Origin: Pholiota molesta
Lineage: Eukaryota; Basidiomycota; Agaricomycetes; Agaricales; Strophariaceae
Direction: 5' to 3'
DNA length: 22,302 nucleotides
NCBI GenBank assembly: GCA_014925825.1
Contig: JACGCK010000457.1
Coordinates: 1 to 22,302, forward strand
In this document: positions 11,182 through 20,823 of the stretch, one piece after another
Layout of the letters: each line of letters begins with the position of its first letter
How positions within the stretch are numbered: position 1 is the first letter of the stretch
The notes under the pieces: model-generated
The model's database searches: none
What the model was told of the DNA's origin: nothing
The model's input: the letters and a program-made list of their open reading frames with translations, nothing else
Program-made: the position numbers and the translations under genes

Positions 11182-11405
11182 TCATTAGCTTATACAGTGC
11201 ACATTTACTTCACTTACAGCTATTGGTAACACGGGCGCCGTAAAGAAAGTGACGTTCGACGCGCGCCATTTATGTTTATACAGCCATGCACGTCAACAAC
11301 AATGCAGGCGTCATTAGCTTATACAGTGTACATTTACTTCACTAACATCTATTGATAACACGGGCGCCGTAAAGAAAGTGACGTTCGACGCGCGCCATTT
11401 ATGTT
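11148..11405. repeat. 129-bp direct repeat x2, plus a diverged third copy to ~11540
   Basis: Copies at 11148-11276 and 11277-11405 differ at only a few positions. Each begins with the terminal ~34 bp of the fold-back element (TATACAGCCATGCACGTC...) and ends with GTGACGTTCGACGCGCGCCA. A degenerate third copy follows, recognisable by AACACGGACACCGTAAAGAA near 11492-11511 and another GCGACGCGCGCCATTT box. The repeat therefore carries part of the mobile element together with a GC box like that of the satellite. Confidence 0.8.
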
Positions 11406-11540
11406 CTAACAATAGTGACACGCACTGGAGAAAGTGGGGCGCGACGCGCGTCAGCAGTAGAGCTTACATTTGCTTAGCTTACAATTAATGATAACACGGA
11501 CACCGTAAAGAAAGTGAGGTGCGACGCGCGCCATTTGCTG

Positions 11541-11870
11541 TAGTTATTCAAATGACTTACATGGCGGCCATTCTTGTTACTTCTGTTTTGTTGACTCAAG
11601 TTGTGCGTTATAGAGCGTACCAAAAAATTATTAACATATTGGCAAGAAAAGACTCTCCGCCTCCCCGCCTCCGGATTTCGTGCGCGCGCATGTATACATA
11701 GTAAACGTAGAAAAGAACAGCCTGCCGTCGCAGACCTGAGATACCAAAGAAGAACAACGCGACGACGGAGAGATGATGTGGACTTGTAGCGGCTGGTCAG
11801 CAAAGTTGAATATAACAGTGATAAAACCAAAACGTACCTGCGCGACATGGGGGAATGCAAAGCAAGTATG
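11541..11870 (-). other. Probable spliced 3' UTR of protein C
   Basis: This lies downstream of C's stop. On the minus strand a GTACGT donor at 11837 and an ACAAG acceptor ending at 11783 would define a 55-nt intron in the 3' UTR. No open frame continues C past its TAG at 11873-11871. I see no other gene here. Confidence 0.35.
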
Positions 11871-14800
11871 CTAGCGACGCTTGGCGACCTAACGAAAGTA
11901 AGCAAGGTAAACAATCCAAAGGGCGACGAATTATAACTCACGAAGCGAGTCCGATGATGATGGTCCTCCAAATATCCTGCCTGGTAGTGCGTAGTACCAG
12001 CCTCGATCATATCTGTTATCGCGTTGTTCTTGCGCAAGGCCTGTTTCCAAAGTGCCGTGCCCCGAATTCCCGTTTCAGGCGCGGTTCGGAGCTGCGTCAA
12101 GGTACGCTGATAGAAATCCTCCGCGAGCTCGGTCCATTCCATCTTCAGGTAACACCTCGAGGTGGTCCATGTATGATCTTGAGGCCACCACGACAACTCC
12201 GACCGTGTTCCAGGAAGGAAGCTCTCACCCTTGGGCGCGAATTCGGTTTTCACGTAGTAGACGCCGCAAATGATATCGAGGTCGGCTTGGGTGAGCTCGT
12301 CATCGACTAACGCAAAACGACCGAACTTAGCGAAAGGGCGAGCATCACCCGAGGGTCCGTCGAGAACAGTGTCGCATTCGAGAACGTCGCGAGCAATTCG
12401 CGCAACAATGCCTCCACGTAATAGTGCCGCACGACCCTTCGGACCTCTGAGGAAGTCATTTCTACGTCGTACATACTCATCGTAATCCTCGACCGTTGGC
12501 TTATAGCCTCCGGGACGAGCACCAAGTCCTCGTGATGGAACATAGGGGAGCGGGGCGGGAGGCACTGTAACAGCAGAGACGGTCCTGAAAGGAGCTCCTC
12601 GTCGAACGAGTTCCCGTGCAATAACTTCGACGGTCAACCATTGTTTGCGGAAAATGAGGAGGACGGTAGATGGATCCGACGTGATAATCGACCAAGGAGA
12701 CTTGTCTGCGTGGCCTCGTCTGTGAACAAGGTAGAGCACGCTATCGTTCGTCGTGACAAAATCAATATCTAAAGTGTTGCTCGCAAGAGACAGGGGCGCT
12801 GGGTGATTTGGCGAGTGATCGAAGGATGCAGGAAGGGCGGAAAATGTCCAGGTGGTATTGGAAAGCAAGCGGACAAGACGCAAAAGCGCCTCGCCGACGT
12901 TGGGGGCACTCGATACAGATTGATATGAAAGGGCCCTCTTCGCTACGTTGAGCGTGATTTTCGCCCCTTTGTCCGTCGGCTCGATTTCGGAGTTCCAGTT
13001 GAGAGGTGACATCAAGTCATAGCCAAAACGATCCAGCAAAAAGGTTTCAAAATCGAATGTTTCGACGCGAGATTCATCGATTCGATCAGTGTCCTCCTCC
13101 ATGGCATCCCGATCTTCCATAGGTCCGTGTAACTCCTGCGTAAAGGCGGTGTCCATGTTACCTCGGTACTGGTCGTTAGGAATCTCGACGGTGGTTTTCA
13201 GAGCGGCCGGAGGGGGAAAGACTCGTTATCAGACTCATACTCCGAGTCGTCGCTGTCGTAGGCCTGAGCTTCCTTGGGATTCTCTTCGGAATATCGGGGA
13301 AGTTGTGGGCAGAGGTCCCATTGGTTCAAATGCCCCGTGAACCGTCGTTGGTTTCGAGTGAAATTCGACAACTCGTCCGAAACTTGCCTCTGATTCACCT
13401 GCTCCCGGCGATAAGTGCCATCGTCCTGCTCGCGCCATACATAAACCGTCGAATTCTTCGCGGGATGAGGTTCCTGGCCGAATCTTCTCTGGCAATTCGT
13501 GTTTGCCTTTCTGTCGGCATCTCGTTTTCGAGACGAATACGTCGAAGACGCTCTACATTCTCGAAGAATTCCTCCAGCGCAGCAAGGGCTTGCCGTTTCC
13601 GAACCTCCTTTGATTTCAATGACGAAGCAGATTGGGAGGGTGACGGCGAAGGCGCGCGGTCGAGAGGTTTAGATGACGAAGACGGCGAAAAAGATGGCGA
13701 GGGTGCGGGCATCGATGGGGACATCCCAGATGATTCATCCGTAAACGGAGGAGGTGGTAAAGCCCAGACAGGTTCATTAGAATCTTCGGAATCGTTCTGC
13801 GGGAATGGGTTAGGAATGCCCTGGTTTATTGCGAAGGGGTCGTAACGGTAGGTCGGCAATATCAACGAGGTGGAAGCTACCGAGCGTGCTTGCGCCTCCT
13901 GGATAACAATTTCGGGTGGGGAATAGCGAAACGCAAACCTGTTTTGTGGGCGGAGTTTGCCGTGGTTATGACCCCACAGGATCCAGAAGGGCACCTGAGC
14001 CTGGACGAAGTTGGAGATGTAACCGATCCACTCGCTGGTATACGGGTTGACAAACCCCCCGACGCGGAAATGAGGGCTGAAGTTGCAGACATACGACGAA
14101 GTCAACATGTCCAACCACGCAGCATGAACTTTGTAAGAGCTTCGCCGCACGAGCGTCGTATAGGCGACTTCCAGGCCCCCCGATTCATCCATGTATAAAC
14201 TGAGCGCAAACGTCACGACGCTTGTTAGGGTCAGAAATGCCTCCTGCGCACGAATGGCACAGCGGAGAACAATGTCGCGACTGGCGTGTGCGTTGCGATA
14301 GCCAAACTCCCAAGGGAACTTGGGGTAACTCAAAGTGGGAAGGGCGGGAGTCTTCGCATGGAGCAAGGTATCAACAACGTCAAGGAGGGCGTTCTCGAGA
14401 CGGGACCAAGCCTCTATAGTTTCTTCATTGAGTGTAGATTTCCCGTTACGGTAGGATACAATCCTCTGGGCGAGCGCCTGTTTATTGAGATTGAGGCGGC
14501 CAAAAAGGTCGCCTTCGTTCCGGGCGAAGCGAGGGCGGAACGCCAGGTATATTTCGTCGTCGCCGAGCAGGGACGGTACCGAATAATTTTTCCCTCTGCT
14601 TTTTCCCATAGTCTCGGGGATGTAGGATGTGTTTGGAGAAACAACGAGGCCCGCGTCTGGGTGCCACAAGGCTATAGGCTTTCTGACATAGGGATCTGCG
14701 CGAGCGATACTTAAGAAAAAAGGATCAGACTTCGCACGTAGAGTAAGCGTGTGGTAAGTACGTACGTAGAAGAGTTGGCCGCATTCTCAGACTGGGGGGA

Positions 14801-14920
14801 TTCGACGAGGATGTACTAGGCCTACGAAGCGAAAAATGTGAATCTATCCGAGTAAACAGACGGAACATACACTTACTGTGAAGAAACCGGAAGTAGATTT
14901 CGCATACTCGAGAACGACAT
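11871..14920 (-). CDS. Large protein of unknown function 'C' (~957 residues), two 1-nt frame breaks
   Basis: Exons on the minus strand are 14920-14877, 14821-14766, 14695-11942 and 11888-11871 (the last gives VAKRR and stop). All introns are GT-AG, 53-70 nt. I chose the ATG at 14920; an open frame continues upstream to 15166 and could extend it. The protein has a globular N-terminal part with a hydrophobic segment at ~187-202. A Pro/Ser-rich region follows at ~343-394, then a charged helical stretch, a YVWREQDDG...NQWDLC block, an acidic Asp/Ser patch, and a second globular half ending DHHHRTRF. The frame shifts by one base near 13452-13458 and again at the G run 13212-13216 (+ strand). At both places one extra base restores continuous protein. 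I recognise no catalytic motif. From memory, unannotated proteins of this look are multi-copy in Agaricomycetes, but I cannot verify this here. Confidence 0.75.
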
Positions 14921-15422
14921 TTCGACGCGAGTTCGGATGCTTGAGGCCAGTGAGTTATGTCCTATGATGCGATAAACGGACAGAGCAATGGATCTCTTGG
15001 CAGCGATGGCGGCGATGGTGGAGTCCCGAACTTGAATATGCCACAGGTGATCCCGGACGATCTTGAATATGCTAGGCGGTAAACGCACAACACAATGGGT
15101 TTTGTAGTACTTGATGAACGACCAGTGTTGAGAGAAGTTACGTCGAGCGGTGAACACCCGGCGCAACTATGGGTGGTGGTCGTTAGAGATCTAGATAAGT
15201 CGACGCGTCCCGTCTTATCGTCGTTAGATCAAAACATGACCAAATCTTGCGGCCCGCGGCGCGCTTAAGTATATGTAGGGAATTAAACGAAGTAAATCAT
15301 GGGCGGCAGCAGGAGAGGGCGACAATTCATTGAGCATAACAGTATTTGGGTACGGGCATATCGACTTCGCGGCATAGGTACGAACAGTACGAAAAGGTTC
15401 TACTGGGTGACAGCTTTTCTAA
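14921..15422 (-). other. Interval between B and C; probable 5' UTR or upstream exon(s) of C
   Basis: From 15166 down to 14921 the frame of C stays open, preceded by an ATAG acceptor-like end at 15167. Upstream, a short minus-strand frame beginning MLNELSPSPAAAHDLL could be a first exon. The available donor (GTCATG) does not give the right phase and the phase-0 alternative (GTTTTG) is a poor donor. I therefore treat this as UTR or regulatory sequence. It must also hold B's 3' end. Confidence 0.4.
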
Positions 15423-18267
15423 CTAGACTATTGCACGTTGACCCCACCGAATGAGAATGCGTGGACCGGTTCTCGTAGGAGAATCCGGGAACGTACTGAA
15501 GAGCGTGCCGGGGAAAACCTTTGTGTACCAAACACGATCAGCCTGGATATTGGGAATCCACTTTAACTCATTGAACCTTTTCTGCAGTTCCGTGCGCATC
15601 GCGGTGATAGTGGGTATGTCGTCGACTTCGATTTCAGAAAGCCATTGGCTCCAGCGCACGTAGTAGCTCATCGTCGGTAAGTTCTGAGATCGGCCGTAAA
15701 GGGTCTCCTTCCCCTTCTCGGGCCAAAACTTGGAGAACGCTTCGTCCCAATCGGCCCTCGTGGCGATCCTATATTGGCAGTGGGCGAAATACTCGCGTAG
15801 GCGTAGATTCTGGTAGGTCGCGTCATTTACATGATCGCGTTCGTCTTTACTGAGAATGCAGTACGAAGGTTGACCAGCACCTTTGCGATTGGGAGCCTTC
15901 GCCGTCAGATCCAAGAGAAACTGGCGCCATAGCGCCGTAAGTCTTGTGTCGATATCGAGCTGGTCGTCAGCCACCGCAGGTTCATCTTCGTCTTCGGCTT
16001 CGTTGTGCTCTACGTCTGAACCTTCGTCACGAAGTGCTGGTGGAAGATGGTATCCGCGCTCGGAGAGATTGAAGATCCTCGGCGTTTCTGCCTCCTCCGC
16101 GAATCTCGTTGCAGTGCGACGCGTTTTGTTTGCTATACGATGAGGATTCACCGGGATGACTAGTTCGCCTTTGAAGTACTCGATGTCGACGCGATCCCTA
16201 TTGACATTGAAGATATAGTGGAAGGTCTTGTCGGTAATCATCGAAACAGTGTGTTCAAGAAAGCGAGGCACGGTAGTACCATCTCCAATGCGAATTTTGC
16301 GAAGGAAAACAATCCCGTAGGGGTTGTAAGGTAGGGTTTCCGGGCGAGAACCGTCGCGTGCATGTCGATGGATAGGAACGGGGGCGAGGTCTTGTTCGTC
16401 ATCCGAATCATTTGAGGATACTGACATGTTATCCTCGTCAGCAACCGCCTGGGGATTCGCATCGTCTTCGTCGTCGTCATCCTCCTCTTCCTCTGGGATG
16501 GGTTCTGGCATTCGAGACCGGGTACTGGCGGGATAGGCAAGTGTGTCGACGTCCGCATCGCCTCGATCCACGAGGGGAAGAATTTTGCCCATCAAATCGC
16601 GGGAAGAGGGTCCGTTGTCTGGCGCTGAATGCAAGCCGTTGAGGAACCAAGGGGCAGAGGCCGTTAGGAGGAGAGCATTGTCACTGCAGCGGAGGGTGAT
16701 ATTCCCGCGCGCTTGCTGCTCGAGAATGTGTTTGAAAGCGTACGCGCGGTACGCTCGCAGACTCCTGAGAACCGAAAATATTGTAGGGTTAGTACAAGTA
16801 GACGTATTCAAATAGATGAATCTTACCACCAAATGGAACGGTCAAAGGCTACCAGGCCGCCATGAAAAGCATTAATGTCCACATCGAGTAGAACTGTGGC
16901 GGCGTTGGCAAGGGGTACGCGAACCTCGACGCGGGCGAGCGAGAAGTTCTTTGCTGCGGCGTCCCGATAGACATTGTAAAGATCATGGCAATAGTTATCC
17001 GCTCTGCCTCGCAAGATATCCTGGCCCCTCAAAAACTTTCCGAAGTGGGACCCATCTTGGCGATAGGTTACGGATTTATCCGTCATGTACATCTGGAAGT
17101 ACAGTGCATTATAGGGACCTTGCGCCTGAACGCCAGGGCTGATTCGGCAGCCAGAGACAGTTGTGAGATGTGATGTCATATCCCTCATATACTGAGAGCT
17201 CCCGGGCTTGGTGATTCGACGGGCGTGGCTGGAAGAAATGTCGAGGATGTCTTTTACAACATGATAGTGGGAGTCCGTTCTCCAGGCGAGACAATCTTCG
17301 TCCACCGATGAGATCTCCAAGCCGACGTCCACCCACCAGCGACCTCCCAAATGCGCGTCGTTGCTGATATTGTTGGCTCTGAGAAACTGATCTAGAGAGT
17401 CGAGGGCCGACATTGTGTCCATGACATGGCCACTCGACGCTTTGACGCCGCGGATCTGGTGCAGGAAGATGAGTCCCTCTCCCCAAATAACGCCGTTTTC
17501 GGAAAGTTTCTCGCGAAGTACGTCGGCAAGACGGGGTACGAACCATTCCGCCAGAGTCTTGCTTTGGAAAGAAAACTTCCCGTCCTTTCCTTGGGCGCGA
17601 AACATCTCGGATGTATAAGTCGGCGGCCACTCAGCAGCCGAAGCGCGAGTGAGTTCTTCAATGGCTGGACGAAGTCCCTTGTCGTAGAAGATGGCCGATT
17701 CTTTTTGATCGAGAAATGGCGAACTGCGCTCCTTGTCGTAGAGGCCGGGAAAAACCACCCGTATCATGTTGTGAATGTTCCACTTGGCCAGACATTGGTT
17801 AGGAATTTTGTGGATGGGGATGTTCGTATACGATCCCTTTTGAAACGGGGTCAACAACGCTGAACTTTGGGTTGTAAAAAAAACATACGTACGGAATGGT
17901 TATTGAAGGAATGTTTTATGTGAATGTTCCTTCGAAGCGTGTCTTCGTACTTCGCGATGGGAAACATCGTAAGATACGCATCGACGCAGATTTTGTCGTG
18001 CAGCCCGAGGACACTGTCGTAATCGCGGAAAGCGTCAAGTTGGTAGCCATCATCGAGTGCGTTCTTGATAGCATCGACTTGATACTGGGTTCCCTCGTAT
18101 ACGCCCGTGAGGACGAATCTAGTGAAGTCATCGAAGGCATCCGCATCGAATAAATCCTTGGCATGTGATACGAACGCTGGCAGCGATAGAGATATGACAT
18201 CGGGTTCCTCCTGTAAGGGCTCCTCCTGCTCCCCGAAGGCGTCTGACATCGGGAAGTCGGGATCCAT
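15423..18267 (-). CDS. Large protein of unknown function 'B' (908 residues, 3 exons)
   Basis: Exons 18267-17893, 17836-16827 and 16764-15423 (TAG stop) total 2727 nt with no frame breaks. Introns are 56 nt (17892-17837) and 62 nt (16826-16765), both GT-AG. The start is the first ATG of an open first exon that begins with an acidic leader. Residues ~126-470 form a conserved-looking globular region rich in Trp and His (GGRWWVDVGLEISS, CLAWRTDSHYHVV). Residues ~553-587 are a Glu/Asp tract. The C-terminal third is again globular. There is no signal peptide or membrane segment. I recognise no enzyme motif and no transposase triad. B lies ~500 bp upstream of C on the same strand and is divergent from the helicase across the palindrome, so B, C and the helicase may act together; that is inference only. 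Confidence 0.82.
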
Positions 18268-18300
18268 GAGTGTAACTTAGGTGAGGAGGGTGGTTTCGAT

Positions 18301-18310
18301 AGATTTATAG
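18301..18310 (-). promoter_or_regulatory. Possible TATA box of gene B
   Basis: The minus strand reads CTATAAATCT here, 34-43 nt before B's ATG. That is close to the start codon, so either the 5' UTR is very short or the match is fortuitous. Confidence 0.35.
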
Positions 18311-18412
18311 AGAGGTACGAATGAGCCGACAGAAAGACGGTAAATTGTATTTGAACGGAAACGCTACTGTGAACAATGCTACGGTATAAAACATATCCGC
18401 CAGTACCATTCA

Positions 18413-18426
18413 GGGTTTAGGGTTAC
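18413..18426 (+). repeat. Short telomere-like tract left of the palindrome
   Basis: AGGGTTTAGGGTTA is about two telomeric repeats, G-rich strand in the same orientation as the 20523-20621 tract. It lies 15 bp outside the left end of the palindrome. Confidence 0.6.
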
Positions 18427-18610
18427 GTGAAGCGGGTGTTCGAAGTAGGAGAGTTGGAGCGCAGTGCGCGTCAGGGGGTGTGAGTAGCGATCGGCCGAAA
18501 AATGAGGTGAGGAGTCTATCCGGCGAACAAAGAAAACATCAGAGATGGGGGGATAGGATGGACGAGATTGGAAGGATAACTTACCTCGATGGCGAGGGTA
18601 GCGAGGCGAG

Positions 18611-19366
18611 TCAGCCGACGAGGCTTAAGCGAAGGTATTTGATCTGTAACATGGAGGACGAACTTAATCGATAAGACAAATGCGAAAGAAAACGTGGTAG
18701 ATACTTACCAAGGCGAGATGGGGTGCAACCACATGTTCAGAGACGGAAGTTTCGCAAGGAGATGTGTTATCTGCGGGGCGGGATGGATGAGTTAGCTGCA
18801 CATGCTGGAACACGGGAGGTACGGACCTTTGAGATGGTATGCACGCAAAGAGACGAAAGTTAAGCGAGAAGAGGCGATTATCTACGGCGTAAAGTGAGAT
18901 CGATTGTCAGCGCAGAAGCAGCTGACACTACATACCTGTAGAAGAGACATCCACGGGCATCCGAGAGGATACGAAAGATCCGCCACGCAGTCAAGGGTCA
19001 GGAAGAGGTTGGCTGCGATGGCGATAAGAATACAAAAGTGTTAGAGAACGGGGATAGACTGAGTTTCTGAAGGCAATAACTTACGAACGAGAGGAGACTG
19101 GGATACGACGCATGTCCAGATACGAAGGTCCGCGAGGAGATCTGATACCTACGGCACAAGACGAACTGGGTTAGACGGAAGTACTTGCCCGTGCAATGGT
19201 AGCAACGCACCTGTAGAAAGAAATCCTCCGGTACCCCCACTTGTACAATCCATGCGCCATGTTTTGAAGGGTTCCAGATAGGCGGGAACGTAGGCCCACG
19301 AGGCGCACGGATAGAAACCGAGGCAAGTCCAACTTGAATCCAGAGGAGCCGAACGTAGAGGTAAAC
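18611..19366 (-). other. Putative small multi-exon gene, left palindrome arm (complete 3' end)
   Basis: This is the mirror image of the right-arm transcript. Exon blocks are 19366-19211, 19148-19085, 19012-18936, 18881-18827, 18770-18709 and from 18643, separated by 54-72 nt GT-AG introns, most with CTAAC/CTGAC branch sites. One frame stays open through all splices and ends at TGA 18613-18611. The last exon continues past the stop to a GTAAGT donor at 18584, so a 3' UTR intron is likely. No convincing ATG is visible near the centre, so this may be a gene fragment or a spliced non-coding RNA. No family is recognised. Confidence 0.45.
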
Positions 19367-19780
19367 TCAAACGTCCTGCGTTGCGTCCGCGGAGGGAGGA
19401 TAGAACGCAGGAGGTAAACTCCTACGTCCTATGTGCTGAACCCGCCGCCGACGACGGTGGCGGGTTGAGAGATTGACATTGCGTCAAAGTCCAATGCTTG
19501 GCTGTCGCTTGTTTGGCTATCGCCTGTTTGGATCAGACGGTTGCACAAATAAACAGCCGGAACAGCCGAACGGCCGTCCACCGAGTTATCCAAGTTATTT
19601 GTGCAACCGTCTGATCCAAACAGGCGATAGCCAAACAAGCGACAGCCAAGCATTGGACTTTGACGCAATGTCAATCTCTCAACCCGCCACCGTCGTCGGC
19701 GGCGGGTTCAGCACATAGGACGTAGGAGTTTACCTCCTGCGTTCTATCCTCCCTCCGCGGACGCAACGCAGGACGTTTGA

Positions 19781-20523
19781 GTTTACCTCTACGTTCGGCT
19801 CCTCTGGATTCAAGTTGGACTTGCCTCGGTTTCTATCCGTGCGCCTCGTGGGCCTACGTTCCCGCCTATCTGGAACCCTTCAAAACATGGCGCATGGATT
19901 GTACAAGTGGGGGTACCGGAGGATTTCTTTCTACAGGTGCGTTGCTACCATTGCACGGGCAAGTACTTCCGTCTAACCCAGTTCGTCTTGTGCCGTAGGT
20001 ATCAGATCTCCTCGCGGACCTTCGTATCTGGACATGCGTCGTATCCCAGTCTCCTCTCGTTCGTAAGTTATTGCCTTCAGAAACTCAGTCTATCCCCGTT
20101 CTCTAACACTTTTGTATTCTTATCGCCATCGCAGCCAACCTCTTCCTGACCCTTGACTGCGTGGCGGATCTTTCGTATCCTCTCGGATGCCCGTGGATGT
20201 CTCTTCTACAGGTATGTAGTGTCAGCTGCTTCTGCGCTGACAATCGATCTCACTTTACGCCGTAGATAATCGCCTCTTCTCGCTTAACTTTCGTCTCTTT
20301 GCGTGCATACCATCTCAAAGGTCCGTACCTCCCGTGTTCCAGCATGTGCAGCTAACTCATCCATCCCGCCCCGCAGATAACACATCTCCTTGCGAAACTT
20401 CCGTCTCTGAACATGTGGTTGCACCCCATCTCGCCTTGGTAAGTATCTACCACGTTTTCTTTCGCATTTGTCTTATCGATTAAGTTCGTCCTCCATGTTA
20501 CAGATCAAATACCTTCGCTTAAG
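19781..20523 (+). other. Putative small multi-exon gene, right palindrome arm (3' end replaced by telomeric repeats)
   Basis: Exon-like blocks are 19781-19936, 19999-20062, 20135-20211, 20266-20320, 20377-20438 and from 20504. The introns are GT-AG (62, 72, 54, 56 and 65 nt) and several have textbook branch sites. The joined frame is open for about 138 codons (VSDLLADLRIW..., then Leu-rich sequence). Exons 19999-20062, 20266-20320 and 20377-20438 resemble one another, so this too looks like tandem exon+intron duplication. The last exon runs into the telomeric tract and would stop there (TAG). The N-terminus is not found. Confidence 0.45.
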
Positions 20524-20621
20524 GGTTTAGGGTTAGGGTTTAGGGTTTAGGGTTAGGGTTTAGGGTTTAGAGGTTTAGGGTTAGGGTTAGGGTTAGGGTT
20601 AGGGTTAGGGTTTAGGGTTTA
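20523..20621 (+). repeat. Interstitial telomeric tract, mixed TTAGGG and TTTAGGG
   Basis: About 98 bp contain seven TTAGGG and six TTTAGGG units plus one TTTAGAGG variant. The G-rich strand is on +, so the tract is oriented as if a chromosome end lay to the right, where the helicase gene begins. It starts at CTTAAG|GG in the palindrome arm, with minimal overlap to a telomere repeat, and ends at TTTATTTG. Confidence 0.95.
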
Positions 20622-20677
20622 TTTGTTCGCCGGATAGACTCCTCACCTCATTTTTCGGCCGATCGCTACTCACACCC

Positions 20678-20701
20678 CCTGACGCGCACTGCGCTCCAAC
20701 T
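20678..20701 (+). other. Dispersed GC box in the outer palindrome arms
   Basis: CTGACGCGCACTGCGCTCCA here (inverted copy at 18452-18475) matches the satellite box CTGACGCGCGACGCGCCGCA at most positions. Related boxes in inverse orientation occur at ~11249-11270, 11377-11398, 11428-11451 and 11514-11536. Confidence 0.6.
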
Positions 20702-20717
20702 CTCCTACTTCGCATAT

Positions 20718-20722
20718 CCAAT
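20718..20722 (+). promoter_or_regulatory. CCAAT motif upstream of the helicase start
   Basis: A CCAAT pentamer lies ~100 nt before the ATG at 20824, in the only unique DNA between the palindrome and the gene (20713-20823). The position is typical for a CCAAT box, but the motif is short and no TATA box is evident. Confidence 0.3.
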
Positions 20723-20823
20723 TAGCATTTTCCTACATAATACATAGATATGTTCCCGTTTCTCTGTCGATTACATTCGTATCGTCTCCCAAGTACTCTG
20801 TGCTAGTCAACTACAACGTTATA

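Larger units (their letters stand above)
18441..20712. repeat. 2.3-kb near-perfect palindrome (inverted duplication) with a 42-bp spacer
   Basis: Inner arms 18624-19552 and 19595-20523 (929 bp each) are reverse complements. Paired coordinates sum to 39147 at every point I checked, and translations of the two arms are identical. The central spacer is 19553-19594. Outer arms 18441-18531 and 20622-20712 (91 bp each) pair with a sum of 39153, so there is one 6-bp length difference. It is explained by a 92-bp segment on the left (18532-18623) whose counterpart on the right is a 98-bp telomeric tract. Unique sequence resumes on both sides. The palindrome lies between the divergent B and helicase genes. 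Confidence 0.93.

Noticed and set aside
11855..12310. 151-codon plus-strand frame, and other plus-strand frames at 13.3-14.7 kb and 16.5-17.9 kb
   Set aside because: All lie antisense to the well-supported spliced exons of C and B.
15423..18267. B as a transposase or viral replication protein
   Set aside because: No catalytic triad, zinc-ribbon or helicase motif could be found, and no terminal inverted repeats flank the gene. Unknown function is the honest call.
19429..19718. 81-codon frames on both strands at the palindrome centre
   Set aside because: They are mirror copies of the same DNA crossing the spacer, differing only in the 42-bp loop. They are a symmetry effect, not two genes.
20523..20621. 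A true chromosome end
   Set aside because: The tract is only 98 bp and is followed by palindrome-matching sequence and a helicase gene, so it is interstitial here.
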